Source: an uncultured Bacillaceae bacterium (lineage in GTDB: Bacteria; Bacillota; Bacilli; Bacillales; Alkalibacillaceae). Taken from it: 20,470 nt of DNA. The notes beneath the pieces are model-generated. The model was not told the origin of the DNA. It ran no database searches and saw only the letters and a list, made by a program, of their open reading frames with translations. The translations under genes and the position numbers were made by a program. This document shows positions 1 through 7,583 of this stretch, piece by piece (the first letter of the stretch is position 1; every line of letters starts with the position of its first letter). The DNA lies in NCBI GenBank assembly GCA_937983065.1, contig CALKAL010000190.1, positions 1 through 20,470 on the forward strand. The letters run 5' to 3'.

Positions 1-49
1 TCTCAAACCCAAATCTCCACGCGTCCGCAAAAGATTTGTCCCAGAGAAC
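1..49 (-). repeat. Degenerate dispersed repeat, copy at left edge
   Basis: Read on the minus strand, this stretch aligns without gaps to plus-strand 20412-20460 with 33 of 49 bases identical by my count. Shared blocks are GGGACAAA (35-42), a CTTT..GCG block and AGATTTGG. No gene covers it. The copy runs off the left edge, so the full unit is not visible. The alignment was made by eye; membership of a genome-wide family is inference. Confidence 0.6.
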
Positions 50-53
50 GCCT

Positions 54-164
54 CCTTCACCAACGTTATTGACAAAAAGCTGAAATTTCCCCCACTAACA
101 TTATTTATTGTACAACCGAAAAAAAGTGGGTAAAAGCATTCAAATCGCCTTCACCCACGTTATT
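54..164 (-). repeat. Three short degenerate repeats behind the chromate transporter
   Basis: On the minus strand three related words occur: AATAACGTGGGTGAAGG (148-164), AATAATGTTAGTGGGGG (92-108) and AATAACGTTGGTGAAGG (54-70). The outer two differ at one base in 17; the middle copy is more diverged. The first copy forms one arm of the terminator. Spacing is uneven (56 and 38 bp), so this is not a regular tandem array. Confidence 0.5.
119..158 (-). terminator. Intrinsic terminator of the chromate transporter gene
   Basis: On the minus strand a stem forms between 147-158 and 126-137. It has a GTGGGT/ACCCAC base, two internal mismatches and a 9-nt loop, and is followed by seven U residues (complement of 119-125). 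It starts 15 bp past the transporter stop codon, as expected for a Rho-independent terminator. Confidence 0.8.
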
Positions 165-172
165 TTAATAAA

Positions 173-1357
173 TTATAAAAAGATCAATCCGCTTACTGCT
201 CCAGCTAGAACGATAACCCAAGGCGGTAATTTCCAATAAACTAGCAGACTAAATAAAATTGCTGCGATAACGAAATGGACCGACGTATGAATGGAACTCG
301 TCCATATCGGATTATAGAATGCAGCGATTAATATCCCTACAACTGCTGCATTAACCCCCATGATCGCGCCTTTAATATGTTCGTTATGACGTAAACGCGC
401 CCAAAAAGGTAATGCCCCTAATATGAGTAAGAAGGCAGGTAAAAAGATAGCAACTGTTGCGAGTAGGCCGATAGACCAACCACCAATAACAGTTCCAGCA
501 TACGCTGCGAAAGTAAAGAGGGGGCCAGGAACAGCTTGAGCAGCACCATAGCCTGCAAGAAATTGTTCTTCACTTATCCATCCAGTCGGGACTAATTCTT
601 GTTCCAACAAAGGTAAAACGACGTGGCCACCACCGAAAACAAGGGAACCTGAACGGTAAAAACTATCAAATAATGCAATCCATTCGATAGAAAAAATCGA
701 ACGTAACACAGGTAGTAACAATAACAGTCCAAAAAATAACGTTAAACAGATTGCGCCGAAGCGTCGAGAAAGGGGAAACTTTATCTGATTTTCTTTTTCT
801 TCAGTCTTCTCATTTCGATATATTAAAAAACCAATGAGTGCTGCAAAAAGTATGACACCGATTTGAGTTAATGCGTCTTGCCATAATAAGGTGAGACTTA
901 GTGCAAATAAAGCGATCGTTTTTCTTTGTATATCAGGTGTTAAATTTTTTGCCATCCCTAGAATCGCATGGGCAACAACGACAACTGCGACAATTTTTAA
1001 TCCACTAATCCATCCCGCATCTTCAATTCCAAATGTGTGAAGTAAGGAGGCGAAAATAATTAGAGCAATGACTGAAGGAAGGGTGAAGCCTATAAAAGAT
1101 ATAAATCCACCAATTGTTCCTCCTCGCATGACCCCGATTCCAATTCCGACCTGACTACTTGAAGGGCCTGGTAGAAATTGACTAAGAGCAACTAAGTCAG
1201 CGTAACTTTTCTCATCTAGCCATTTTCTTCTTCGCACATATTCTTCATGAAAATAACCTAAATGAGCAATTGGACCACCAAATGAGGTTAAGCCAAGCCT
1301 CGTTGATATAAGTAATATTTCGATATAAGTTTGAATTGTATTTTTCTTCGTACTCAT
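173..1357 (-). CDS. chrA: Chromate transporter family protein, fused two-domain (ChrA/CHR)
   Basis: The 394-aa integral membrane protein has the duplicated CHR architecture of long-chain ChrA proteins, which export chromate or transport related oxyanions. The N-terminal half carries FGGPIAHLGYF (26-36) and LPGPSSSQVG (62-71). The C-terminal half repeats the pattern with FGGGHVVLPLL (241-251) and AVPGPLFTFAAYAG (275-288). The halves are joined by a charged stretch around 181-198, and most of the rest is hydrophobic helices. Length fits ChrA (about 400 aa); some bacilli encode the halves as two separate genes, here they are one. A TAA codon directly upstream makes this ATG the first possible start, but its ribosome site (AAAGG, about 14 nt upstream) is weak. 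It lies 49 bp after the 266-aa gene on the same strand with no terminator between, so co-transcription is likely. Actual substrate is not shown by sequence. Confidence 0.9.
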   Translation of the reverse strand: MSTKKNTIQTYIEILLISTRLGLTSFGGPIAHLGYFHEEYVRRRKWLDEKSYADLVALSQFLPGPSSSQVGIGIGVMRGGTIGGFISFIGFTLPSVIALIIFASLLHTFGIEDAGWISGLKIVAVVVVAHAILGMAKNLTPDIQRKTIALFALSLTLLWQDALTQIGVILFAALIGFLIYRNEKTEEKENQIKFPLSRRFGAICLTLFFGLLLLLPVLRSIFSIEWIALFDSFYRSGSLVFGGGHVVLPLLEQELVPTGWISEEQFLAGYGAAQAVPGPLFTFAAYAGTVIGGWSIGLLATVAIFLPAFLLILGALPFWARLRHNEHIKGAIMGVNAAVVGILIAAFYNPIWTSSIHTSVHFVIAAILFSLLVYWKLPPWVIVLAGAVSGLIFL

Positions 1358-1406
1358 TTTTTATCAAACAACCTTTATTTTATGGAGTATTATTTGAACG
1401 AATTTG

Positions 1407-2207
1407 TTACGGATTTCGGAAATGACGATGAAGCTGTTTTGCTTCTTCTGTATCTTCATATTTCTCTGTAGCCAGTTCTTTAGCATGTTTCCGGATGACT
1501 TCAAATTGCTGTCCTTCTTTTGATTGGTGTGTCAACATTCTTCTTGCTACTTTCCGGATTTTTCTAATATGTCGAAAAATAACTGGATTAATAAAAGCCT
1601 TTGATTGCAGTTCTTTAAGTACCTTCTCTCGATCTAATTCTGTATCGAGCTGTACTTCATTTTGTCGAAGTCCACACCAGCCGATTTTTTGAACGTATTT
1701 GCGTAATTGATAGTAGTCTTTCTCAGTTGTCACTTCTGTTTCATTTGTTCGTCGTATTAAACGAATGGCTTCACCCGCATATTCCTCAATTTTTTCCTGT
1801 TCTTCAACAATCGTTCTCGCAGCTTGGACGATGTTGTCAATGGCCCGTATCGTTTCAGGAGATAAATTGTAGACGGAATTTTTTACTTGGATTAACCGGT
1901 CAACAAAATCGGTGTATACTTTTTTAGTGCTAACGTTAACCCAATGTATCCCGTTACCACTGACAGTCATAATAGCTCCGTTATAAGCAGTTGCAGTCAT
2001 CGCAACCTTCTCAATTTCTTTGTACGGCAAAACTTTTCCATCATCTCTAATGATCAATTGCTCATTATTTGATTTGTATAAAAAACAATAATAATAGTCG
2101 TCATCAATGTAAAACTTAGAAGGAAAAACGTCATATTTCTCGCGTTTGATCTTATGTTGATCTGCGACTTCTTGAATTTCCTTTGGTAATTTATCGACAG
2201 TAATCAC
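1407..2207 (-). CDS. Conserved-looking protein of unknown function, 266 aa
   Basis: I do not recognise this protein. It starts at GTG (2207-2205) with GGAGGTG about 10 nt upstream. There is no signal peptide or membrane segment, so it is probably cytoplasmic. The N-terminal 100 residues look like a compact beta-rich domain with an Asp/Tyr-rich DDDYYYCF stretch near residue 35. Residues 115-160 look helical, and the C-terminal 60 residues are strongly basic and helical (HIRKIRKVARRML), which could bind nucleic acid or membrane. Cys occurs only at the DDDYYYCF stretch and in a WCGLRQNE segment. It precedes the chromate transporter by 49 bp and probably shares its transcript. Codon use resembles the neighbours. 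The intact 266-codon frame and good ribosome site make it a real gene; function is open. Confidence 0.75.
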   Translation of the reverse strand: MITVDKLPKEIQEVADQHKIKREKYDVFPSKFYIDDDYYYCFLYKSNNEQLIIRDDGKVLPYKEIEKVAMTATAYNGAIMTVSGNGIHWVNVSTKKVYTDFVDRLIQVKNSVYNLSPETIRAIDNIVQAARTIVEEQEKIEEYAGEAIRLIRRTNETEVTTEKDYYQLRKYVQKIGWCGLRQNEVQLDTELDREKVLKELQSKAFINPVIFRHIRKIRKVARRMLTHQSKEGQQFEVIRKHAKELATEKYEDTEEAKQLHRHFRNP

Positions 2208-2243
2208 TCGATTTCCACACCTCCACTATCTCTATTATCTTTT

Positions 2244-2272
2244 ATCTTAACGAATCATAAGAAATCGGACAA
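2244..2272 (-). promoter_or_regulatory. Candidate promoter for the 266-aa gene and chrA
   Basis: On the minus strand TTGTCC (2272-2267) and TAAGAT (2249-2244) are separated by 17 bp. Each matches the sigma-A consensus at 4 of 6 positions. The implied transcript starts about 30 nt ahead of the GTG start and its GGAGGTG site. Moderate match, so tentative. Confidence 0.4.
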
Positions 2273-2446
2273 ACCCTATAACTAAAATAGTATAATTTTC
2301 CGTTAAATTAATTCATTAGTCATTTTGTTCTACAAAAAATAAACTTTTATTTCATAAAAATATTATCGATTTTTTAATTAAATTACTAAAAATCATAATT
2401 ATATTAATATAATATTAAAAAGTTTTTCATTTTTTAGCTTTAGGGG

Positions 2447-2474
2447 TTGAAGTTTTCTGAGGATTTAGTATACT
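2447..2474 (+). promoter_or_regulatory. Sigma-A promoter of the app operon
   Basis: TTGAAG (2447-2452) and TATACT (2469-2474) are separated by 16 bp, with AT-rich DNA upstream. The implied start near 2481 gives a leader of about 35 nt to appD. This is the best promoter match in the region. Confidence 0.65.
2451..2465 (+). promoter_or_regulatory. CodY-like operator overlapping the app promoter
   Basis: AGTTTTCTGAGGATT matches the CodY consensus AATTTTCWGAAAATT at 12 of 15 positions and sits between the -35 and -10 elements. CodY is the GTP/branched-chain amino acid sensor that represses peptide and amino acid uptake genes in Bacillus. Binding here would block RNA polymerase. AT-rich DNA produces such matches by chance, so the location carries much of the weight. 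Confidence 0.5.
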
Positions 2475-2517
2475 CTTAACATGATAGGAATTTTTAAGGA
2501 AAATAGAGGTGGCTTAG

Positions 2518-3495
2518 ATGGAACAAACTCCGCTGTTAGAAGTGAAGGATTTAAAGACGTATTTTAAATTAGGCGAGAATCGAATTGCTAAGGCAGTCGA
2601 TGGCGTCGATTTTGAGATTTATCCAGGGGAAACTGTCGCCTTAGTTGGAGAATCTGGAAGTGGCAAAAGTATCACGTCATTATCTATTTTGAAATTAATT
2701 GATAAGCCAGGAAATATTGAAGATGGTTCTATCAATTTTTCTGGGACGGATTTAATTGAATTAAACGAAAGACAGATGCAGAGAATTCGTGGTAATGAAA
2801 TCTCGATGATTTTCCAAGAGCCTATGACAGCATTAAATCCGGTCTTTACAGTCGGTAACCAAATTATGGAGTCATTAATTAAACATAAAAAAATGAGTAA
2901 GAAGCAGGCGAGGGATCGGGCAATCGAATTGTTAAGGACAGTCGGTTTCCCAAGAGCAGAAGATACAGTGGATGAATATCCTCATCAATTGTCAGGTGGG
3001 ATGAGACAAAGAGCGATGATAGCTATGGCGCTCGCTTGTAATCCCAAACTACTTATTGCCGATGAACCGACAACCGCGTTAGATGCAACGATTCAAGCAC
3101 AAATATTAGATTTACTGAACGATATGCGTAAGCAGTTCAATATGTCGGTATTACTTATTACACATGACTTAGGAATCGTCTCTGAATATGCCGATCGAGT
3201 TATGGTCATGTATGGTGGACAAATCGTTGAAAATACAACGGTTGACGAATTATTTGAAAACCCTGAACACCCATATACGCAAGGGCTTTTAGAAAGTATT
3301 CCGAAAGTAGACGATGAGGTAGAAAGGCTTGGTGCAATAAAAGGCGTTGTCCCACCAGCTTATAATTTTCCGAAAGGGTGTCGTTTTTCAGACAGATGTC
3401 CACATGTGATGGACCGCTGTCATGAATCGATTCCAGAACTGCTAGAAATTAAGGAAAACCATAAAGTACGTTGTTATTTACATGAAGAGGGATGA
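2518..3495 (+). CDS. appD: Oligopeptide ABC transporter ATP-binding protein AppD
   Basis: The 325-aa protein is one of two cytoplasmic ATPases that power peptide import. The visible ABC motifs, in order, are Walker A GESGSGKS (44-51), Q-loop Gln100, signature LSGGMRQR (158-165), Walker B LLIADE (178-183) and H-loop His216. The C-terminal oligopeptide-transporter extension has four cysteines (288, 294, 301, 319; C-X5-C-X6-C-X17-C). In related OppD/DppF-type ATPases such a cluster holds a 4Fe-4S centre; its presence here is inferred. The ATG has a GAGGTGG site a few bases upstream. The gene heads a five-gene operon ordered D-F-A-B-C, the order of the B. subtilis app operon rather than opp (A-B-C-D-F) or dpp. 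Family assignment is sure; the App name rests on gene order. Confidence 0.93.
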   Translation: MEQTPLLEVKDLKTYFKLGENRIAKAVDGVDFEIYPGETVALVGESGSGKSITSLSILKLIDKPGNIEDGSINFSGTDLIELNERQMQRIRGNEISMIFQEPMTALNPVFTVGNQIMESLIKHKKMSKKQARDRAIELLRTVGFPRAEDTVDEYPHQLSGGMRQRAMIAMALACNPKLLIADEPTTALDATIQAQILDLLNDMRKQFNMSVLLITHDLGIVSEYADRVMVMYGGQIVENTTVDELFENPEHPYTQGLLESIPKVDDEVERLGAIKGVVPPAYNFPKGCRFSDRCPHVMDRCHESIPELLEIKENHKVRCYLHEEG

Positions 3496-3519
3496 TGAGG
3501 ATAAAAAGGGGGACCTACA

Positions 3520-4530
3520 GTGATAACAGCTGAAAAAGAAAAACAACAAAAAACGGATGAAGATTACATTTTAGAAGTAAACAATTTAAAAAAGTACTTC
3601 CCAATCAAAGGTGGTATTTTACGTCGAACAGTCGGTCATGTAAAGGCGGTCGATGATGTTTCGCTTAATATAGTTCGCGGGGAGACTCTTGGTATTGTTG
3701 GTGAATCTGGTTCGGGTAAAACGACATTAGGACGTGTGATTTTAAAACTACTTGAACCGACTGAGGGCCAAATCGTTTTTGAAAATGAAGATATAACGAA
3801 TAGCAAAAATAGAAAAATGCGAGATATAAGAAAAGATTTACAAGTCGTGTTTCAAGATCCATATGCGTCTTTAAATCCGACAATGAGTGTTCAAGAACTT
3901 ATTGAAGAGCCTCTTCTCGTACAAACGGATTTAAGTAGAAAAGAAAGACTACAAAAAGTTGAAGAAATGCTCGATAAAGTTGGTTTGCGTAAAAGTGATC
4001 AGCTTAAATATCCCCATGAGTTTTCTGGGGGACAAAGGCAGCGAATTAGTATTGCTAGGGCACTCGTTTTAAATCCGAAATTTATCGTCTGTGATGAGCC
4101 TGTCTCTGCCTTAGATGTATCGATACAGGCGCAAGTGTTAAATCTAATGGCTGATTTACAAGAAGAGTTTAATTTAACTTATTTATTTATATCCCACGAT
4201 TTGAGTGTCGTTAAACATATTAGCGATCGTGTTGCGGTCATGTATCTTGGTCGAATTGCGGAGGTTGCACCGAAAAAAGCAATCTATGAAGAGCCACTAC
4301 ATCCGTATACGCAAGCATTATTATCTGCTATACCGACAGTTGGTAAAGAGAAGAAGCGGGAGAAAATTATTTTAGAAGGTGATTTACCAAGTCCATCAAA
4401 TCCGCCATCAGGTTGTCCGTTTAGAACGAGATGCCCACAAGCACATGATCTTTGTTCTCAAGTAAGACCTGATTTGCAAGATGTCGGTGATGGTCGCTTA
4501 GTTGCTTGCCATTTGTACAATGAAAAATAA
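3520..4530 (+). CDS. appF: Oligopeptide ABC transporter ATP-binding protein AppF
   Basis: This is the second ATPase of the importer, 336 aa, expected to form a heterodimer with AppD. Motifs are Walker A GESGSGKT (61-68), Q-loop Gln112, signature FSGGQRQR (168-175), Walker B FIVCDE (188-193) and H-loop His226. The C-terminal extension carries cysteines 299, 305, 312 and 330 with the same C-X5-C-X6-C-X17-C spacing as AppD, suggesting both partners could bind an iron-sulfur cluster. The start is GTG with AAAGGGGG upstream, 24 bp after the appD stop. It is followed by 137 bp before appA without a clear terminator, so the operon probably continues. Confidence 0.92.
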   Translation: MITAEKEKQQKTDEDYILEVNNLKKYFPIKGGILRRTVGHVKAVDDVSLNIVRGETLGIVGESGSGKTTLGRVILKLLEPTEGQIVFENEDITNSKNRKMRDIRKDLQVVFQDPYASLNPTMSVQELIEEPLLVQTDLSRKERLQKVEEMLDKVGLRKSDQLKYPHEFSGGQRQRISIARALVLNPKFIVCDEPVSALDVSIQAQVLNLMADLQEEFNLTYLFISHDLSVVKHISDRVAVMYLGRIAEVAPKKAIYEEPLHPYTQALLSAIPTVGKEKKREKIILEGDLPSPSNPPSGCPFRTRCPQAHDLCSQVRPDLQDVGDGRLVACHLYNEK

Positions 4531-4667
4531 TACGATAATTTTTCAAAATATTTAAAAATATATTTATATTACATACCTTTAAAGGGGGTGTTTAAGGGGG
4601 ATACGATTTAGATAATAAGTAAGTTCAAAAATCATTTTTCTCTAAAAATCAAAAAGGGGTGGAATTT

Positions 4668-6494
4668 TTGAAAAAGAATAAGTGGTTACTATTGTTAGCA
4701 TTTGTTTTAATCATCAGTTTGTTAGCTGCTTGTGGAGGCGGTGACGAGGAAGAGGCTCCAGAAGAAGACGACGAAACTGAAGAAGGAACTGGTGATGATG
4801 GCGGCGATGATGGGGAAGAAACGCAGCCAGAAGGTCCAGTTTACGGGGGTACGATTACTGGTGCAATGCATACAGCTCCAGATGGTCAGTTCAACCCAAT
4901 TTTCTATGAGACAACATATGACTCTAACATTTTAAGTTTTACACATAATTCTTTATTAAGACAAAATGATAATTTAGAATACGAGCCAAATATTGCAACA
5001 GAGTGGGAATTTAGTGAAGATAATCGCTCTGTCACATTTAAATTAAGAGACGATGTTTATTGGCATGATGGTGAACAATTTACAGCTGATGACGTTGTGT
5101 TCACTTACAGATCAATTGCACATCCAGACTACGTAGGTGCTGGTGGGCAACGTTCATCTTACGCAGCTCAATTAGTAGGCTTTGAAGAGTATAGAGCTGG
5201 TGAAACAGATGAGTTTCCTGGGGTTGTTGCTGAAGATGACTTTACAGTAACATTCCATTATAAAGAGCCAAACGTTACGGCATTAATGCATTCTAACTTT
5301 ACACCAATTCCAGAGCATATTTTTGCAGATGTTCCTGTAGCGGAAATGCCAGAACACCCAGCATCACAACAAGCTGGTGAAGTTATCGGTACTGGACCAT
5401 TCCAATTAGCAAGTATGATTGAAGGTCAAGAATACCGTTTGGAAAAGTTTGAAGATTATTGGCAAGGTGAACCGTATTTAGACGCGATTGTTTGGAGAAT
5501 TGTTAACCAAGATATTATGTTATCACTTCTTGAAACAGGCGAAATTGATTTCATCGGGGATCCGAGTGGTTTCCAACCAGCTGACTATGCGATGGTAGAA
5601 GATATGGATCATATTACAATCATCGAACAAAGAGACTTCGGTTATCAATTATTAGGATTTATTCACAACTATGTACCAGAAGAAGATTTAGAAGAAGGGG
5701 TATTTGTACCTGAGAACTATATTGAAAACCCAAGAATTTCAAATCCACAAGTTCGTCAAGCGATTGCTCATGCGATTGATCGTGAAGCTTTAATCGGTGA
5801 TGGACCAGGAGACGGGTTATTACACGGGCGTGGAGAATTAATGAATGCTCCAATTGCACCTCAATTCTGGGCTTACGATGATGTTAACCCGAAAGAGTAC
5901 GATTATAATGTCGATTTAGCGAATGAATTATTAGATGATGCAGGATATATTGACGTTAATGATGATGGATTTAGAGAAGACCCAGATGGTAATGAGTGGG
6001 TACTTACAATGGTCTATCCTTCAGGTAACGAAATTCGTGAAAGATCTGCACCTATCATTGTTGAGGATTTAGAAGCTGTCGGCATTAAAGTTGACTTATT
6101 ATCACCATTTGATATGAGTGCTTACACGGGTGCATTAACTGAAACAAAAGAATTCGATTTATACCTATTAGGTTGGAGTTTAGGTACTGGAGACCCTGAC
6201 CCAAGTGGTTTATGGTCTGCGGATGCAGGATTTAACTTCGGACGCTGGTACAATCCAGAAGCTGAAGAATTAAGAATTGCTGCAGTTACACCACCTGATG
6301 CTTTTGATCAAGCATACAGAACTGAAGTATATAGTGATTGGCAAGTTATGTTCCAAGAAGACTTACCTGCTTTAATCCTATATGCACAGAACATGTTATT
6401 TGCTCATAGCAATCAAATGCAAGGTATTAACCCATCAGTAGCTTCATTTAACAGAGATAATCACTTATGGTGGTTACTACCTGAAGATAATTAA
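4668..6494 (+). CDS. appA: Oligopeptide-binding lipoprotein AppA (SBP family 5)
   Basis: The extracellular substrate-binding lipoprotein captures peptides and hands them to AppB/AppC. I place the start at TTG 4668, about 5 nt after AAAGGGGTGG; the in-frame GTG at 4659 lies inside that ribosome site. The 608-aa product has a lysine-containing start, a hydrophobic segment and lipobox LLAAC with lipidated Cys22. Residues 26-56 form a linker with 18 Asp/Glu in 31. The SBP_bac_5 domain follows: WHDG (132-135), GTGPFQL (241-247) and an SNPQVRQAIAHAIDREAL segment (about 358-375). Length suits AppA-type binding proteins. The strong hairpin right after the stop fits the usual need for more binding protein than permease. 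Peptide length preference is unknown. Confidence 0.92.
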   Translation: MKKNKWLLLLAFVLIISLLAACGGGDEEEAPEEDDETEEGTGDDGGDDGEETQPEGPVYGGTITGAMHTAPDGQFNPIFYETTYDSNILSFTHNSLLRQNDNLEYEPNIATEWEFSEDNRSVTFKLRDDVYWHDGEQFTADDVVFTYRSIAHPDYVGAGGQRSSYAAQLVGFEEYRAGETDEFPGVVAEDDFTVTFHYKEPNVTALMHSNFTPIPEHIFADVPVAEMPEHPASQQAGEVIGTGPFQLASMIEGQEYRLEKFEDYWQGEPYLDAIVWRIVNQDIMLSLLETGEIDFIGDPSGFQPADYAMVEDMDHITIIEQRDFGYQLLGFIHNYVPEEDLEEGVFVPENYIENPRISNPQVRQAIAHAIDREALIGDGPGDGLLHGRGELMNAPIAPQFWAYDDVNPKEYDYNVDLANELLDDAGYIDVNDDGFREDPDGNEWVLTMVYPSGNEIRERSAPIIVEDLEAVGIKVDLLSPFDMSAYTGALTETKEFDLYLLGWSLGTGDPDPSGLWSADAGFNFGRWYNPEAEELRIAAVTPPDAFDQAYRTEVYSDWQVMFQEDLPALILYAQNMLFAHSNQMQGINPSVASFNRDNHLWWLLPEDN

Positions 6495-6515
6495 TAATTT
6501 TAAAATTTTTAGTTT

Positions 6516-6554
6516 GAAAAGAGCGTGCATGTCTCGCTATTGCATGCTCTTTTC
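6516..6554 (+). other. Stem-loop between appA and appB
   Basis: GAAAAGAGCGTGCA (6516-6529) pairs with TGCATGCTCTTTTC (6541-6554): 14 pairs including one G-U, with an 11-nt loop. No U run follows the stem, so full termination is unlikely. Such hairpins downstream of binding-protein genes often protect the upstream mRNA or cause partial read-through, raising binding protein over permease. That role is inferred. Confidence 0.7.
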
Positions 6555-6608
6555 ATTATTACGCACCTCATATATTTTATTTTTGAATGACGTGATGGAG
6601 GTTAAACT

Positions 6609-7571
6609 ATGTATCAATATATCATCAGGCGAATTCTAATTTTTATACCTATGTTGTTTTTCCTCACGGTAATTGTGTTTGCATTATTAAAAGCTGCACC
6701 AGGGGATCCTTATTCACGTATTTTAGATCCAGAAATAAGTGCACAGGATCTAGAAGACCTTAGAGAAGCTGGTGGATTGAATGAATCTATCGTTGTTCAG
6801 TATGTCAATTGGGTTACTGCGGCAACGAAGGGGGATTTTGGGGAGTCGTTTCGTTATGTAGGAAGAGACGTTAGTGATTTAATTATGAGCCGTCTTCCAA
6901 ATACAATCTACCTATCAATATTTGCACTAGCAATCACACTCATTGTGGCTATTCCAATTGGGATATATTCAGCACGTAATCCATATTCGCCGTTAGATTA
7001 TTTTGCAACGGGCTTCGGTTTCTTTGGACTAGCTGTACCGAACTTCTTTTTCGGTTTAGTTGCAATTTATTTACTTTCGGTGAAATTAGGTTGGTTCCCA
7101 GCCCAAGGATATATGTCATCCTCAAGCGGTGATGGTTTTGCCGCCTTTATAGATCGTTTGCACCATCTTGTACTACCAGGATTAACGCTCGGTTTAGCAA
7201 GTACAGCTTCTTACATGCGCTATATGCGCTCGGAAGTGTTAAGTGTATTAGGTAGCGATTATATTCGAACTGCAAAAGCAAAAGGGATGACAGAACGAAC
7301 AGTTTTATATAAACATACGCTTCGAAATGCGATGATTCCTATTATTACTTTATTCGGTTTTGAAATAGGCGCACTCGTTAGTGGTGCCGTTATAACTGAA
7401 GGTGTTTTCACATTTCCAGGTATCGGGATGCTTTTAATTGAATCAATCGGTACGCGAGATTATCCAGTTATTATGGCAATCACATTACTGTTAGGTGTAT
7501 TTATTCTAGTTGGAAACTTAATCGCAGATATTTTATATAGTATTGTCGATCCAAGAATTCGCTACGATTGA
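6609..7571 (+). CDS. appB: Oligopeptide ABC transporter permease AppB
   Basis: The 320-aa inner-membrane permease is one half of the translocation channel. It has an N-terminal helix (about 8-28), a loop with the family signature APGDPY (30-35), and a BPD_transp_1 core with helices near 100-122, 133-158, 186-205, 240-262 and 287-312. The EAA loop that contacts the ATPases is seen in DYIRTAKAKGM and the following LRNAMIP segment (about 217-244). ATG start with TGGAGG about 7 nt upstream. Length is normal for OppB/DppB/AppB proteins. The gap of 114 bp to appA is filled by the stem-loop; appC follows after 12 bp. Confidence 0.93.
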   Translation: MYQYIIRRILIFIPMLFFLTVIVFALLKAAPGDPYSRILDPEISAQDLEDLREAGGLNESIVVQYVNWVTAATKGDFGESFRYVGRDVSDLIMSRLPNTIYLSIFALAITLIVAIPIGIYSARNPYSPLDYFATGFGFFGLAVPNFFFGLVAIYLLSVKLGWFPAQGYMSSSSGDGFAAFIDRLHHLVLPGLTLGLASTASYMRYMRSEVLSVLGSDYIRTAKAKGMTERTVLYKHTLRNAMIPIITLFGFEIGALVSGAVITEGVFTFPGIGMLLIESIGTRDYPVIMAITLLLGVFILVGNLIADILYSIVDPRIRYD

Positions 7572-7583
7572 GGTGATTAAATA

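Larger units (their letters stand above)
2208..2517. other. 310-bp AT-rich divergent control region
   Basis: This region separates the minus-strand 266-aa gene from the plus-strand app operon. It holds a candidate promoter for each side (2244-2272 minus; 2447-2474 plus), a CodY-like box inside the app promoter, and a weaker CodY-like site near 2294-2309 (AATTTTCCGTTAAATT). The middle, about 2320-2440, is very AT-rich with A and T runs and no open frame of note; it may act as an UP element or bent DNA. No terminator hairpin is visible. Confidence 0.6.

Noticed and set aside
4538..4552. Second CodY-like site (ATTTTTCAAAATATT, 12 of 15) before appA
   Set aside because: It is in very AT-rich DNA with no promoter next to it, so a chance match is likely.
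4659..4667. GTG start extending AppA by three residues
   Set aside because: The GTG lies inside the AGGGGTGG ribosome site; TTG 4668 is correctly spaced and gives a standard lipoprotein signal.
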